This document shows positions 46,270-55,631 of a DNA stretch of 64,000 nt, piece by piece. Origin of the DNA: Terriglobia bacterium (lineage in GTDB: Bacteria > Acidobacteriota > Terriglobia > Terriglobales > Acidobacteriaceae); NCBI GenBank assembly GCA_020072585.1, contig JAIQGL010000015.1, positions 62,001 through 126,000 on the forward strand. Reading direction: 5' to 3'. Position numbers and translations under genes: made by a program. The notes below the pieces were generated by a model. It did no database searches, was not told the origin of the DNA, and saw nothing but the letters and a program-made list of their open reading frames with translations. Within the stretch, counting starts at the first letter, position 1; the number at the start of each line of letters is the position of its first letter.

Positions 46270-46368
46270 CGGCCGCAGAGAGCTGACTATTCGCAAATCA
46301 GCATGCCGGAAGACGAAGGAGATGCAGGGCTTTTTACCGAAAGTGCAGCTGCTGTCAGGGGAGAGATC

Positions 46369-46956
46369 ATGAGGAAAATTGGAAATATCCGCTTAGTAAT
46401 CGTAGTTCTTGTTTGCGCTGGATTTGTCTATGCGGCTCGATCGCAGTCAGTGCCTGCCGCGAGTAAGAGTACTGCCGGCCGGTCAGTCCCTCTTGTCCTG
46501 GAGAAGAACGAGGGTGAACGACGGATCCATCGGCCTGCGGGAAACAAAATGGGGACCGCGCCCTTCACGATCAAGGTTGATCCTAAGAACGGCGCATCCC
46601 GACATCTGGTGATGTTCACCGAAGACTTGCCTCCCGGCGCTTCGATTCCCGCACATAAACATCCAGAGATGGAAGAGATCATCGTCCTGCAAACGGGCCG
46701 GTCTCGTGTGCATCTGGGGGATACCGTGCGAGAGGTAGGCCCTGGAGCAACCGTGTTTATTCCTCCGGGTACCTGGATTTCGGTCGACAGTATTGGAACT
46801 GAGCCCGTGAGCCTGGTCGCCATTTTTTCCCAGCCAGGATTTGAGGAATACATGCGCGCCATCTCTGTGCGTGAAGGAGAGACCAATGCGCCGCTGTCAA
46901 AAGAGCAGTTGGATGGAATCCGTGCACACCATCCGCACGCCGTGACATACAAGTGA
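46369..46956 (+). CDS. Secreted cupin-domain protein
   Basis: A 195-residue protein with a signal peptide to about residue 26. The cupin barrel (about 75-170) shows the metal-binding motif PAHKHPEMEEIIVLQTG, with two His and a Glu, then GPGATVFIPPGTW. The second-motif His is replaced by a Trp, so the metal site may lack one ligand. The start at 46369 follows AGGGGAGAG; in-frame upstream starts lack a ribosome binding site. It is periplasmic, between the methyltransferase and monooxygenase genes. Stand-alone secreted cupins of this sort may bind small molecules or act as dioxygenases or isomerases; the reaction cannot be read from sequence. Confidence 0.78.
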   Translation: MRKIGNIRLVIVVLVCAGFVYAARSQSVPAASKSTAGRSVPLVLEKNEGERRIHRPAGNKMGTAPFTIKVDPKNGASRHLVMFTEDLPPGASIPAHKHPEMEEIIVLQTGRSRVHLGDTVREVGPGATVFIPPGTWISVDSIGTEPVSLVAIFSQPGFEEYMRAISVREGETNAPLSKEQLDGIRAHHPHAVTYK

Positions 46957-47023
46957 AGGATTCAGAGCGAACACATAACGGAATCGCATTACAAATCGAT
47001 ACGTCGGATTTTTGGAGTAGATA

Positions 47024-48151
47024 ATGAACGATGCTAAGAAAACAAAGAGTGTTGAGACTCTGGTGATTGGCGGGGGACAAGCAGGGCTCGCGGCAGGTTA
47101 TCATCTGGCCCGGCGCGGCCTTCCTTTTCTGATTCTGGATGCCAACCTGCACATTGGAGATGCGTGGCGCAACCGGTGGGACTCGTTGCGTCTTTTCACT
47201 CCGAACCGCTATAACTCGCTTCCCGGCCTGAGATTTCCTGGCCCCGGTGACGCTTTTCCCACGAAAGATGCCATGGCGGACTATCTGGAAACGTATGCCA
47301 GACATTTCCGCCTGCCTATGCAGACAGGTGTGAAGGTTGAGCGTCTCGCGAGAGAAGGAGGGCGTTTCGCCATAACGGCAGGCTTGATGCGGTTTGAAGC
47401 AGAACATGTAATTGTAGCCATGTCGAATTATCAGCGACCGCGACTGCCTGGGTTCGCCAAGGACCTCGCTCCCCACGTCTGGCAAATGCATGCGCACAAC
47501 TACAGGAATTCTCAGCAATTGCAGAGCGGAAGGACCCTGATTGTAGGCGTGGGCAACTCGGGCGCAGATATAAGCATGGATGTCGCGCGCACTCACCAAA
47601 CCTGGCTTGCAGGAAAAGAGAGTGGTCATATTCCATATCGCACAGACGGTTTCATGGGGCGCTTTGTGATGGTCCGAATCATGCGGTTCGTCGGCCATCA
47701 CATTCTTTCCCTGGGTACGCCGGTGGGCAGAAAAGCACGCCCCAAACTCCTTCACCGTACTCCCCCGCTGATTCGGGTGAAGCCTTCGGACCTGGACCGC
47801 GCTGGAATCCAGCGCGTGGCCAGAGTAGTCGGCGTACGGAACGGAATGCCCCTGCTGGAGGATGGCCGCACGCTGGAGGTGGAGAATGTGATTTGGTGTA
47901 CAGGTTATGATCCCGGTTATTCATGGATTGATATTCCCGTCTTCGATGAGCAGGGCGACCCGGTTCATCAACGAGGGGTTGCCGCAATTGATGGACTGTA
48001 CTTTCTTGGCCTTCAATTCCTTTATTCCATGACGTCTGCAACGGTCACCGGTGTTGGAAGGGATGCTGCTTATGTTGTACAGAATATAGCGTCTCGCGTG
48101 CAGAGCCGTTCAAAGAATCCACGACTTGTTCAGGCGGCAGATGCAGCATGA
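47024..48151 (+). CDS. Flavin-containing monooxygenase-like NAD(P)/FAD oxidoreductase
   Basis: A 375-residue flavoprotein. FAD-binding LVIGGGQAGLAAGYHLARRG is at residues 14-32. A typical group B FMO block follows, DAWRNRWDSLRLFTPNRYN, which places FAD and substrate. A second Rossmann motif LIVGVGNSGADISMDVAR near 172-190 binds NADPH. The C-terminal VIWCTGYDPGYSWIDIP closes the FAD site. Families of this kind oxidise S, N or ketone groups, for example YUCCA-like or CzcO-like enzymes; CzcO-like is closest by length and motif spacing. GGAG lies 8 bases before the ATG. Same strand as its neighbours, 67 bases after the cupin gene. Confidence 0.88.
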   Translation: MNDAKKTKSVETLVIGGGQAGLAAGYHLARRGLPFLILDANLHIGDAWRNRWDSLRLFTPNRYNSLPGLRFPGPGDAFPTKDAMADYLETYARHFRLPMQTGVKVERLAREGGRFAITAGLMRFEAEHVIVAMSNYQRPRLPGFAKDLAPHVWQMHAHNYRNSQQLQSGRTLIVGVGNSGADISMDVARTHQTWLAGKESGHIPYRTDGFMGRFVMVRIMRFVGHHILSLGTPVGRKARPKLLHRTPPLIRVKPSDLDRAGIQRVARVVGVRNGMPLLEDGRTLEVENVIWCTGYDPGYSWIDIPVFDEQGDPVHQRGVAAIDGLYFLGLQFLYSMTSATVTGVGRDAAYVVQNIASRVQSRSKNPRLVQAADAA

Positions 48152-48343
48152 CTACACAGGGACGAGATGGCTTACGATTATTGCCGGCGCATCCTGAATA
48201 CGATTTGGCAAAAAACCGGTCAACACGTGAGTTTTTGACATCGAATATCTACGGGTCTGGAAGACCATGGGAAAATCCTGCTGGCTGGTGGCATCTTTTC
48301 TATGCCCGTGCGTTCCAAACCAGACAAGGAGTGACAGAGATTG

Positions 48344-48763
48344 ATGAAGCTGAGAACTGCACCGTTAATCATCGTCCTTACACATCTGGCAATCCTGTTG
48401 TGGCACGGGGCGGCGCATTCGCACTTAGCCATTGGAACAAATTTCTGGCAAACCGTCTTTATAGCCCTGGTAATTTTTGCCGGGCCGGTGCTGGCGCTGG
48501 TTCTGTTCTGGACCCGGCTGCAACAAGCAGGCACGGCTCTGATGGGAGTTGCTATGGCCGGCTCGCTGGTCTTCGGCGTTGTTTACCACTTCATTATCGC
48601 TGGCCCGGATAACGTCAACAGCATGAACAGCTCTGGGTGGGGAGGCATGTTCCGTACGACAGCCGTGTTGCTGGCTGTGGTTGAGGCTTTCGCTTGTGGC
48701 TGGTCTATGTGGGTCTTGAAGGGCAATGCCGGGCAAAGAGTTGGTTTGGAGCGCATGAAATGA
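48344..48763 (+). CDS. Four-helix membrane protein, 139 aa
   Basis: A 139-residue integral membrane protein with four hydrophobic helices, about residues 7-25, 35-55, 65-85 and 105-127. His residues cluster at the start of helix 1 and its following loop ([19 protein letters not shown]) and one lies in helix 3 (VVYHFI). These could be heme or metal ligands, but no family is recognised. AGGAGTGACAG precedes the ATG at 48344; a TTG three bases earlier is also in frame. The stop overlaps the start of the dehydrogenase fragment by four bases (ATGA), so that enzyme was once translationally coupled to it. Confidence 0.7.
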   Translation: MKLRTAPLIIVLTHLAILLWHGAAHSHLAIGTNFWQTVFIALVIFAGPVLALVLFWTRLQQAGTALMGVAMAGSLVFGVVYHFIIAGPDNVNSMNSSGWGGMFRTTAVLLAVVEAFACGWSMWVLKGNAGQRVGLERMK

Positions 48764-49305
48764 AGATTTCAATATTGGATGACTACCACGACACTCTGCG
48801 AACGCTTGCCTGTTTTGAAAAACTCCAGGACCACGATGTGACCATGTGGACAGACCATGTTCAGGATGTCACAGCTCTGGCCGAACGATTAAAAGAGACG
48901 GAAGCGCTGGTGCTCATATGGGAGCGAACGCAGATTCGCGCTCCGCTGCTGGAGCGGCTCGACAAACTCAAGCTCATCAGCCAACGCAGCGTCTATCCAC
49001 ACATTGACATTGGGGCATGCACCAGGCGCGGCGTGATAGTGTCGTCCAACCAGCATGCCACCACGCCATCGTATGCGGCCGCCGAATTGACCTGGGGGCT
49101 GGTGCTTGCGGCTGCACGGCAGATTCCCCAGCAGATGGCGGCGCTTCAATCGGGTCAATGGCAAATTGGCATTGGCAGTACTCTCCGGGGCAAGATCATG
49201 GGAGTTTGGGGCTATGGCCGCATTGGCAAGGTGGTTGCTGCAAGGTGCATCGATCGGGGGCGGCACCGCTCCCAGCACACCGGGAACAGTCGCTCTCGCA
49301 GGTGA
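48760..49305 (+). pseudogene. D-2-hydroxyacid dehydrogenase, C-terminally truncated
   Basis: The first 165 codons match the D-isomer 2-hydroxyacid dehydrogenase family: [14 protein letters not shown] start, [26 protein letters not shown] near 107-119, and the NAD-binding [13 protein letters not shown] near 150-162. A normal enzyme has about 310-330 residues and the catalytic Arg, Glu and His lie in the missing half. After GKVVA the frame runs into unrelated, basic sequence ([14 protein letters not shown]) and stops at 49305, so the NAD domain is broken off just after the dinucleotide fingerprint. The product should be inactive. The junction near 49245 marks a deletion or recombination point. 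Confidence 0.75.
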
Positions 49306-49734
49306 CCCATGGTGGACCGACTACCGACTCCGTGTACGTGTATACTCTGCTGTCGGTGTCATCTTTTTGCCCACGCTGCGACTGCCGGACTCGGTCAAAA
49401 GTTGTTGAAGGACGCGTTCCGACTGCTCATACTCCCCTTCTCCGAAGACGTGATGGCGAATGCTGCCCTGGGCGTCGGCGAAGTAGAGAGAGCTGCTGGA
49501 GATTGAACCAATCAGACGGAGCTTCCGCGCCACGTGCATCAACTAAAGCCAGGTCATCATTGCTGCCCTTCCAGCCGAGCTTTTGGCCTACTTGCGACAT
49601 ATAGGAAAACCCGTGTTCGTCATTTCCGCAGCAAAGCGCGTGAGCACAGGATTCACCCTTCGAGGAGACAAAAGTTATGAAGAAAGTAATTTTGCTCGCT
49701 CTCTCGTTCTGGTCCTGATTCCGCTTCTTGCGAC
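49306..49734. other. Junk-like region at a rearrangement junction
   Basis: 429 bases with no acceptable gene. One plus-strand frame crossing 49250-49408 encodes DPWWTDYRLRVRVYSAVGVIF, which resembles a strand pattern of LamG/concanavalin-like domains, cut off after about 25 codons. It suggests the dehydrogenase tail was replaced by debris of another gene. Confidence 0.4.
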
Positions 49735-50721
49735 TCACGGGTGCCAGTTCGGCTCGAAACAATCTGTATTGAGCATTGTGACCTTGGTTACAGGTTTTTG
49801 TCCGGAGCCATCGGCATTCATCACCCAGATGTTTACCACGAAATTGGTGTTCGGGACATCACTTCCATCCAGGGCCCGCGCTGAGGTAAACGCGATCTTG
49901 GTGCCGTCCTTAAGCCAGGGAAGCGTATTCTGGTTTGGCCTGTTGCCACCCAAGCTCACCGCCGCTGGGCCCATTGCGGCCAATGTCGTCAAGTGTGTCG
50001 GGGATGTCCCATCAACATTCATGACCCATACATTGGTGGTGTTATTCGTGTTGGCCGTATCGCTTCCGTCCAGAGCGCGAGTTGAGGCAAAGGCGATCTT
50101 GCTGCCGTCTGGCGAGATGGAGGGAAACAGGTTCGCCGCCGTAGTGAAGTTGGTTAATGGCGTTGGATTAAGGGGAAAGACATTCGGATCGGCGGCCCAA
50201 ATATTGGGTATCCCAAACGCATCGCCGACCAGAGCCGCATTGATGCTGTAGACGATCTTGCTGCCGTTCGGAAGCCATGTGTAGGTGGTGGGGAATGTGC
50301 CGCCAGTGGTGTAGAACGTCAGGGGAAGCCGCCCGGAACCGTCGGCAGAATTGATGATCCAAATGTTGGGGGTAGAGTTTGTGTTCGGCAGCTTGGTGCC
50401 GTCCACAGCACGAGCGGAGGCAAAGACAATCTTCGTTCCATCCGGCGACCATATGGGATCACTGCTATTGGTGGTGCCGCCTCCAACGATAGAGTTGTCG
50501 TCGGTCAGGGGTATGTCGTTGGTGTCATCGGCATTGATGACCCAAACATTGGTGACTATAAACGGGCCGCCGGGATTGGTGTTATCGGTGCCGTCCAGGA
50601 CGCGCCCTGACGTGTAGGCGATCTTTTTTCCGTTCGGGCGCATGGGGAGGCGCTCGGCGGAGGCAGCCAGGGAAAGCGCCAGCAGCACCAGTACAATGGC
50701 GAACATCCAGCTTCGACGCAC
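49735..50721 (-). CDS. Secreted PD40/TolB-like beta-propeller protein
   Basis: A 328-residue exported protein. The signal peptide is about residues 1-22 (FAIVLVLLALSLAASA). The rest consists of PD40-type propeller blades, each with the SPDG(T/S)KI(V/A)F(A/T)S consensus followed by NVW(V/I)(M/I)NADG: WSPDGTKIVFASARAVDG, LPNGSKIVYSINAAL, ISPDGSKIAFASTRALDG and LKDGTKIAFTSARALDG. About six blades are present with ALDGSD(V/T)(P/A)NTN insertions. It is periplasmic or extracellular, and propellers of this kind often act as protein-binding platforms. No signal for function and no operon partner. The first blade lacks the SPDG start, which is typical of the closing blade. Confidence 0.85.
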   Translation of the reverse strand: MRRSWMFAIVLVLLALSLAASAERLPMRPNGKKIAYTSGRVLDGTDNTNPGGPFIVTNVWVINADDTNDIPLTDDNSIVGGGTTNSSDPIWSPDGTKIVFASARAVDGTKLPNTNSTPNIWIINSADGSGRLPLTFYTTGGTFPTTYTWLPNGSKIVYSINAALVGDAFGIPNIWAADPNVFPLNPTPLTNFTTAANLFPSISPDGSKIAFASTRALDGSDTANTNNTTNVWVMNVDGTSPTHLTTLAAMGPAAVSLGGNRPNQNTLPWLKDGTKIAFTSARALDGSDVPNTNFVVNIWVMNADGSGQKPVTKVTMLNTDCFEPNWHP

Positions 50722-51088
50722 AACTTTGCTCTAATTCTTGTTCAGGATGAGTACCGGGATATTTTAGTTTGCCCATCTCCTCCTGCTTGCCCCGCGTTCA
50801 TAAGTTTTCCGATGGCAGCTCCTGGACGGAGATGTTTGAGAATGGCGTATCTGAGTACGCTCCATCGACTGATTTTCACAATGGTCAAATCGGCCCAGCA
50901 ACTCCGGACACCTGCTCCGCAGAAACTGGAAACCACACCGGTTGAGCAGCTCACAATGCCGGAAATTCACATGATCGAGACCGAAGGAAAGAGCATTACC
51001 GGTTTTTTGTCCGTTTGTGTCAGGGCCGCTTGATGCGGAGTGGGTGAGTATCGTAAAGGCCCTGCTCCACAGCCATTCTTAAAATGGT
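50722..51088. other. Intergenic region
   Basis: 367 bases between two minus-strand genes. No gene with a plausible ribosome binding site and no clear hairpin was seen. Confidence 0.5.
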
Positions 51089-52777
51089 TTAATGGGCAGC
51101 CGCGTCGTAAACTACCTGCCCGCCAATGATCGTCATCACGTTCTTGGTCTTCAGAATTTCCGGCTCGGGAATTTTCATGATGTCGGCTGAGAGCACCGTG
51201 AAATCGGCCAGCTTGCCCGCAGAGACGGTTCCCTTCAAATCTTCTTCGAATGCCGCGTAAGCCGCCCACAACGTGAACGATTTGAGCGCCTGCTCGCGAG
51301 TCATGGCTTCTTCCGGATGCCAGCCTTCCATCGACGCGCCCTGCGCTCGTGCAGGAAGCGGCTTGCGCGCCACAGCGGCGTAGAACTCGATCATGGGCTC
51401 GCCGCGTTCCACAGGCGCATCTGATCCGCCGGCGATCTGCGTGCCGGACTTGATCAGCGTCTCCCATGCATACGCGCCTTGCAGGCGCTCCATGCCGATC
51501 CGCCGGGATGCAAAAAACAGATCGCCAATAGCGTGCGAAGGTTGCATGGAGGGAATCACATGCAGTTTAGCAAAGCGCGGCAGGTCGGCTGGATTCACGA
51601 TCTGCGTGTGTTCATCACGCCAGCGCGGCTCAGCGATTTTGCGCTCTCCCGCGGGCACGGCCTTGAAGGCGCGCTCATATTCGTCAAGGATGAAGCGGTT
51701 GGCGCGGTCGCCGATGGCATGCGTCTCCACCTGAATACCCTGTTTGAGCGCAGAGACCAGCATGGGACGCAGCGGCTCGGCTTCTACCGTGAGAAAACCG
51801 GAGGTATCGGATTTATCGGAGTAGGGCGCCAGCATGGCGGCTCCGCGCGATCCCAGCGCGCCATCGGACACCACCTTGATGGAGCGCACCGTGAGATGGT
51901 GGTCAAACAGGCCGATCTGGGCACCTTCGCGCAACAGGCGGTCAGCCTGCGGACCGGGACCCGACACGGCTTTATACATCCGCACCTTCAGCTTGCCCTG
52001 CTGGTAGAGCTTGCGATAGACATCCACGTCATTCCATGTTCCGCCCGGGTCCTGCACTTCACACCAGCCAAGCATGATGCTGCGCTGGTCGGCGGCCACT
52101 GCGGACTTCTCCGGGTCGGCAGCCGCTTCCGGCGGTACCTTGGATCGCACCAGTCCCTGCGCGTGATCGAGAAGCATGCCGTTGGGCTCTCCATTTTTGT
52201 CTTTGGAGATTTCTCCGCCGAAGGGATTAGGAGTATTGCGGTCAATGCCGGCAACCTTGAGCGCCGCCGAGTTGACCACCGCGCCATGGCCGTCAGCCCG
52301 TCCCAGGATCACGGGATTGTTCGGTGAAACTTTATCGAGGTCTGAGCGCGTGGGAAAGACCGGCGGGTTCCAGAAAGTCTCGATCCATCCCCGGCCGACG
52401 ATCCATTCGCCGGGCTTGGCTGCTGCGGCCCGCTCTTTCACCCGCGCCAGTAAATCCTGAAGACTCTTTGTGCCTTCCAGGTTGAAAGTGAGCTCGCGCG
52501 CGCCCACACCCAGGAAGTGGTAATGCGCGTCGGTAAGGCCGGGCACCACGGTCGCGCTTTTCAGATCGAGGACGCGTGTGCCAGGGCCGACCCTGGACTG
52601 CACTTCAGAGTCAGAGCCGACGAAGACGATCTTGTCTCCCTTCACGGCGACGGCCTGCGCGTGCGGCTTGTGTTCGTCAACGGTGTAGATGTTGGCATTC
52701 TTCAGGACCAGGTCGGCAGGCTGGTTCTGCGGGAAGGCAGCGGCGGTCAGCAGGAGTAATGCAAAGATGGATTTCAT
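51089..52777 (-). CDS. Secreted amidohydrolase (YtcJ-like)
   Basis: A 562-residue amidohydrolase-superfamily enzyme. The start at 52777 gives a signal peptide MKSIFALLLLTAAAFPQ, which the longer frame to 52816 would bury. ADLVLKNANIYTVD opens the composite beta domain, then VVPGLTDAHYHFLG carries the HxH metal motif. Later VETHAIGDRAN supplies a further His, and GSDAPVE gives the metal-binding Asp. DFTVLSADIMKIPE returns to the beta domain at the end. The YtcJ/AepA-like subfamily contains metal-dependent deacetylases and hydrolases of N-acyl or cyclic amide substrates; the substrate is not evident. Probably periplasmic. No partner gene. Confidence 0.88.
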   Translation of the reverse strand: MKSIFALLLLTAAAFPQNQPADLVLKNANIYTVDEHKPHAQAVAVKGDKIVFVGSDSEVQSRVGPGTRVLDLKSATVVPGLTDAHYHFLGVGARELTFNLEGTKSLQDLLARVKERAAAAKPGEWIVGRGWIETFWNPPVFPTRSDLDKVSPNNPVILGRADGHGAVVNSAALKVAGIDRNTPNPFGGEISKDKNGEPNGMLLDHAQGLVRSKVPPEAAADPEKSAVAADQRSIMLGWCEVQDPGGTWNDVDVYRKLYQQGKLKVRMYKAVSGPGPQADRLLREGAQIGLFDHHLTVRSIKVVSDGALGSRGAAMLAPYSDKSDTSGFLTVEAEPLRPMLVSALKQGIQVETHAIGDRANRFILDEYERAFKAVPAGERKIAEPRWRDEHTQIVNPADLPRFAKLHVIPSMQPSHAIGDLFFASRRIGMERLQGAYAWETLIKSGTQIAGGSDAPVERGEPMIEFYAAVARKPLPARAQGASMEGWHPEEAMTREQALKSFTLWAAYAAFEEDLKGTVSAGKLADFTVLSADIMKIPEPEILKTKNVMTIIGGQVVYDAAAH

Positions 52778-53211
52778 AGGACGGGGAAGATTAAGGCAGA
52801 TGGGAGCAAATAGCAATTGGCCAGTTTCATGAGCTTCTTCCGTACTCGCACCGGGAGGCTTTGCCGCAGCTGGTACGATTCTCGCCCTTGGCGACCCAAC
52901 CTACGGGGTGATCCAGACCCAATGCGACGCTCTGAGTCGCGTAAACCAGGTAACCGAGCAAGACGGCAGCTTCAGCACACGTCAAGCGGCTTCGATGCCG
53001 GCAACGACTCGGTTGCTCAAATACTACCAGCGCGAGGCAACATGATTGCACAATCGAAGAATTTTCTTAGCCGATGCAAAGAGAGAAGAAGCTAGGGCTC
53101 TTGCTGTGAATTCCCTTAAGCGCAGCCTCTACTCACCTTTGCATTTTTCAATTCTCTTTCAGTTGCATTTCAAACTAAGCTCATCCTCGTTCAACCGTCC
53201 CTTGAAGCCCG
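52778..53211. other. Intergenic region with a possible gene remnant
   Basis: 434 bases. A plus-strand frame from about 52840 to 53045 without a start codon encodes a natural-looking stretch (GFAAAGTILALGDPTYGVIQ, later RQAASMPATTRLLKYYQRE). It could be the tail of a lost gene; no family recognised. Confidence 0.35.
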
Positions 53212-54667
53212 TTAGTGCAGGAGGCGGCTTGCACGCGACTTGTTAACACCCTCGTTGTGCTGAGCGGTTGGTGCTGTTCCAAATTTGAGTACTGGCGTTG
53301 GACTTGGTGTTGGCGTGGGACTGGGTGTGGGTGTTGGTGTTGCAGTGCTCAATATCACGGAGGAACCCAGCGTGGTCCCTGGGACGCTGACCCGCACGTT
53401 ATCGGCCGCTGTGACAGTTATGGAGGCCACAGCCTGTCCATTGGTCGCCGTCACGATCGTGGTCGAAGCGCCATCGGGGGAAATGTCTCCATTATTGAAT
53501 GTAACGCCGCCGGTCGTACTGGTAAAAGTTACCGGGATTCCTGGGAGCTCGTTGGAGACCGCCAGCACGGTTGACGTGATCGCCACTTCTTCCCCAACCG
53601 GAACGCTTGAAGACGGCCCCACGGAGATGATCTGATCGGGGGGCAGCGCAGGGCCGTTCACCGTCCCTTGTGAACCAATCGCCTCGTTCGAGCTTAGTAG
53701 ACCCCAGGCTACAGTGCCCAGGGGGGCAGAACTGGAGAATCCGAACCCCGAAATTTGCGTTCCAGGAGCAAATGACGCGTCTACAGTCGCCCGGAAAGTA
53801 ACAAAGTTGCTGTCGGACGAATCCACCACCCAACCGCCGTAGGCGGGGTCTGATGCCGGACTCGAGACAAACGGGATCTGGATACCGAAAGCTGCGATAG
53901 AGAAGGTGTCGCCCGCTTTTAAGTCGGTGTCTATGCCGATGAATGGATCGGCATCAGTACCGGAACCACCCAGCGCGTTCACGTTCAATGTATAGCTCCA
54001 ATTGTTGCCGTTAGCACTGGCAACTGCGGTAACCGCCTCGGCCGATAATCCATTTGGCCCAGGAAATAATTGCGTAACCTGGGTCGTGACTCCGCCACTG
54101 GTGAATTTGATGTCGCCAAAATTTTTCGGGGCCGGATAGACATCTGTGCCGATAATTCTCCACCGGTACACACCGCCGACATAAGCTCCAGCCGTCTTGT
54201 TTATGGTGAGCTTGTTTGTGACCGGATCATACGAGTAGTCCCAGTCGTTTTTGCCGTTCGGAGGAGGCTCATAATTGAACCAAGTCACCTTGGTGAATTG
54301 CTTCGGCTTCCCATTGCGCAGTTTCGTGAAAGCCTTGTTGGGCCTATTCCTGCCCGCTGGAAATGTGCACGCACCGACCCAGACGGCATCTTTATCCTTC
54401 GCTCCCGCCGGCTTGTACAACACTCCAAAATCTGGACCACCGTGGGCTGCATTGGCCTGAAGGCACCAGATCTGAATCTTGTTCCCGTTCGCGTCTGCCT
54501 CCTTGTCCTCAAGCAGCCAGCCCGTCTCGCCCGGCTTGCCCGGCACCGGCTTTGCCGGCGGTCTCGGATTAGGGGGCGGGCCAGCTAAGTTGTGCGAAGG
54601 CGGTATGGGAGACCGAAAGCATCGAGAGCGCCAGGATGGCGGCCGCGAATCGAGAATGAACGTGCAT
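53212..54667 (-). pseudogene. Secreted bacterial-Ig protein with a frameshift after the signal peptide
   Basis: A ribosome binding site AAGGAG and ATG at 54667 open a clean signal peptide (AAAILALSMLSVSHTAFAQL) that hits a TAA at 54569. The next frame is then open for the main body: GPPPNPRPPAKP linker and GETGWLLEDKEADANG, a lectin-like or exosortase-target-like region (FGDIKFTSGGVTTQV), a beta-sandwich (about 54150-53650), a Big_1-type Ig domain (VPVGEEVAITSTVLA) and a TPTPSPTP linker near the C-terminus. One base added or lost in the C-rich stretch near 54575-54590 would join both parts into about 480 residues. Either a recent pseudogene, a sequencing error, or programmed slippage on CCCCC. 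The ending SRASRLLH lacks a sorting motif. Confidence 0.7.
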
Positions 54668-55556
54668 AGAAGAACTCCTTATGCGGAAACTGGAACCAGG
54701 ACTTTAACGGGCCATGGGAAGTTTCGAACAAAAATTTGTTTTTGTTCGAAATCCGAAAGGCCTTGGAATTATTTACTCATTCGCTTGTAATTAGGATCAG
54801 ACTGCCTAAGCTCGATTTATGAAGAACTTGGTGAGGTCTTCTGCGACGTTCCTTTTCGGGAAAACGAATGAGTTTTCAGTGAAGTTAAGGGTTCCAGAAT
54901 TTACAAGATATTGAAGCGCCGCGCCCGACTACTGCACAGTCAAATTTACAAACGGTGAGGGCCTGCATGCTGGACGTAGTCGAACTGGTCGCCATCACCG
55001 AGATCGGATAGGTCCCTACAGGCGTACCGTGTCGTCCGCCGCAACCGACGAGAACCAGCAGGAGTACAAAACCTCCGAGCAACCTTGCCGCTCGTGGCCT
55101 GGAACTCTTGCTCTTCCGTCCACGGAGAGGCTAGTGCAGGCCCCAAAGCAGACCATCGAAAATGAAATTTGCCTTCATTTCCCCAGGACCCTGGAAATCA
55201 GGATGCATGAGGAAAAGCTGAACGAGCTGCACGTTGTACTTCCAATCAATATAGAGACATGCGCCGAATAGCCATTGCTCCTCATTGCAGGTGCAATCAG
55301 TCGCTGTCTGGGCATTGTAAGCACCCGCTGCCTAGTTGTACGTGCTTTTGAGAGACCGTAACCTCCATGGATTCACGGTGGTCTCGCTAAGATCGAAGCT
55401 TTGTTTGCCCGTATAAAGTAGCGGATGGGACCGCAACCCAGCATTAGCGAACCTGATCATGCACACGGGTAAGGTAGGACACGCATGATTTCATCTATTG
55501 TTGTGGAGTGTTGTGGGGAAAATGGCCAGGATGCCGCTAAGTCATTGATTTCTTGG
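54668..55556. other. Gene graveyard between the Ig protein and tRNA-Glu
   Basis: 889 bases without an intact gene. They include the Ig C-terminal remnant at 54929-55130 (minus). A second minus-strand open fragment at 55131-55331 lacks a start codon but reads like a protein end (QWLFGACLYIDWKYNVQ, then IFDGLLWGLH and a stop). Nothing else is recognised. Confidence 0.4.
54929..55130 (-). pseudogene. Degraded C-terminus of an acidobacterial Ig-like surface protein
   Basis: The minus strand reads RLLGGFVLLLVLVGCGGRHG then GTPVGTYPISVMATSS and LTV. After a one-base shift it ends NLTVQ and a TAG at 54929. The hydrophobic-GCGG block followed by GTPxGTYxxxVxATS and a final LTVQ stop is the usual C-terminal tail of large acidobacterial Ig/propeller proteins. 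Only this tail survives, with a frameshift near 54950, and no body is found upstream. Confidence 0.6.
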
Positions 55557-55631
55557 CGTCCCCGACGGGATTTGAACCCGTGTTACCGCCGTGAAAGGGC
55601 GATGTCCTAGGCCGGGCTAGACGACGGGGAC
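55557..55631 (-). tRNA. tRNA-Glu (anticodon TTC)
   Basis: A complete 75-base cloverleaf: acceptor GTCCCCG/CGGGGAC with G discriminator, D arm GTCTAG...CTAGGAC, anticodon arm CGCC-CTTTCAC-GGCG with TTC in the loop, and T arm ACGGG-TTCAAAT-CCCGT. CCA is not encoded. It is the only RNA gene seen; the flanks contain gene debris on one side and AT-rich DNA on the other. Confidence 0.95.

Noticed and set aside
48148-48612. A 154-codon plus-strand frame over the membrane-protein gene
   Set aside because: Out of frame with the better-supported four-helix protein and of unnatural composition.
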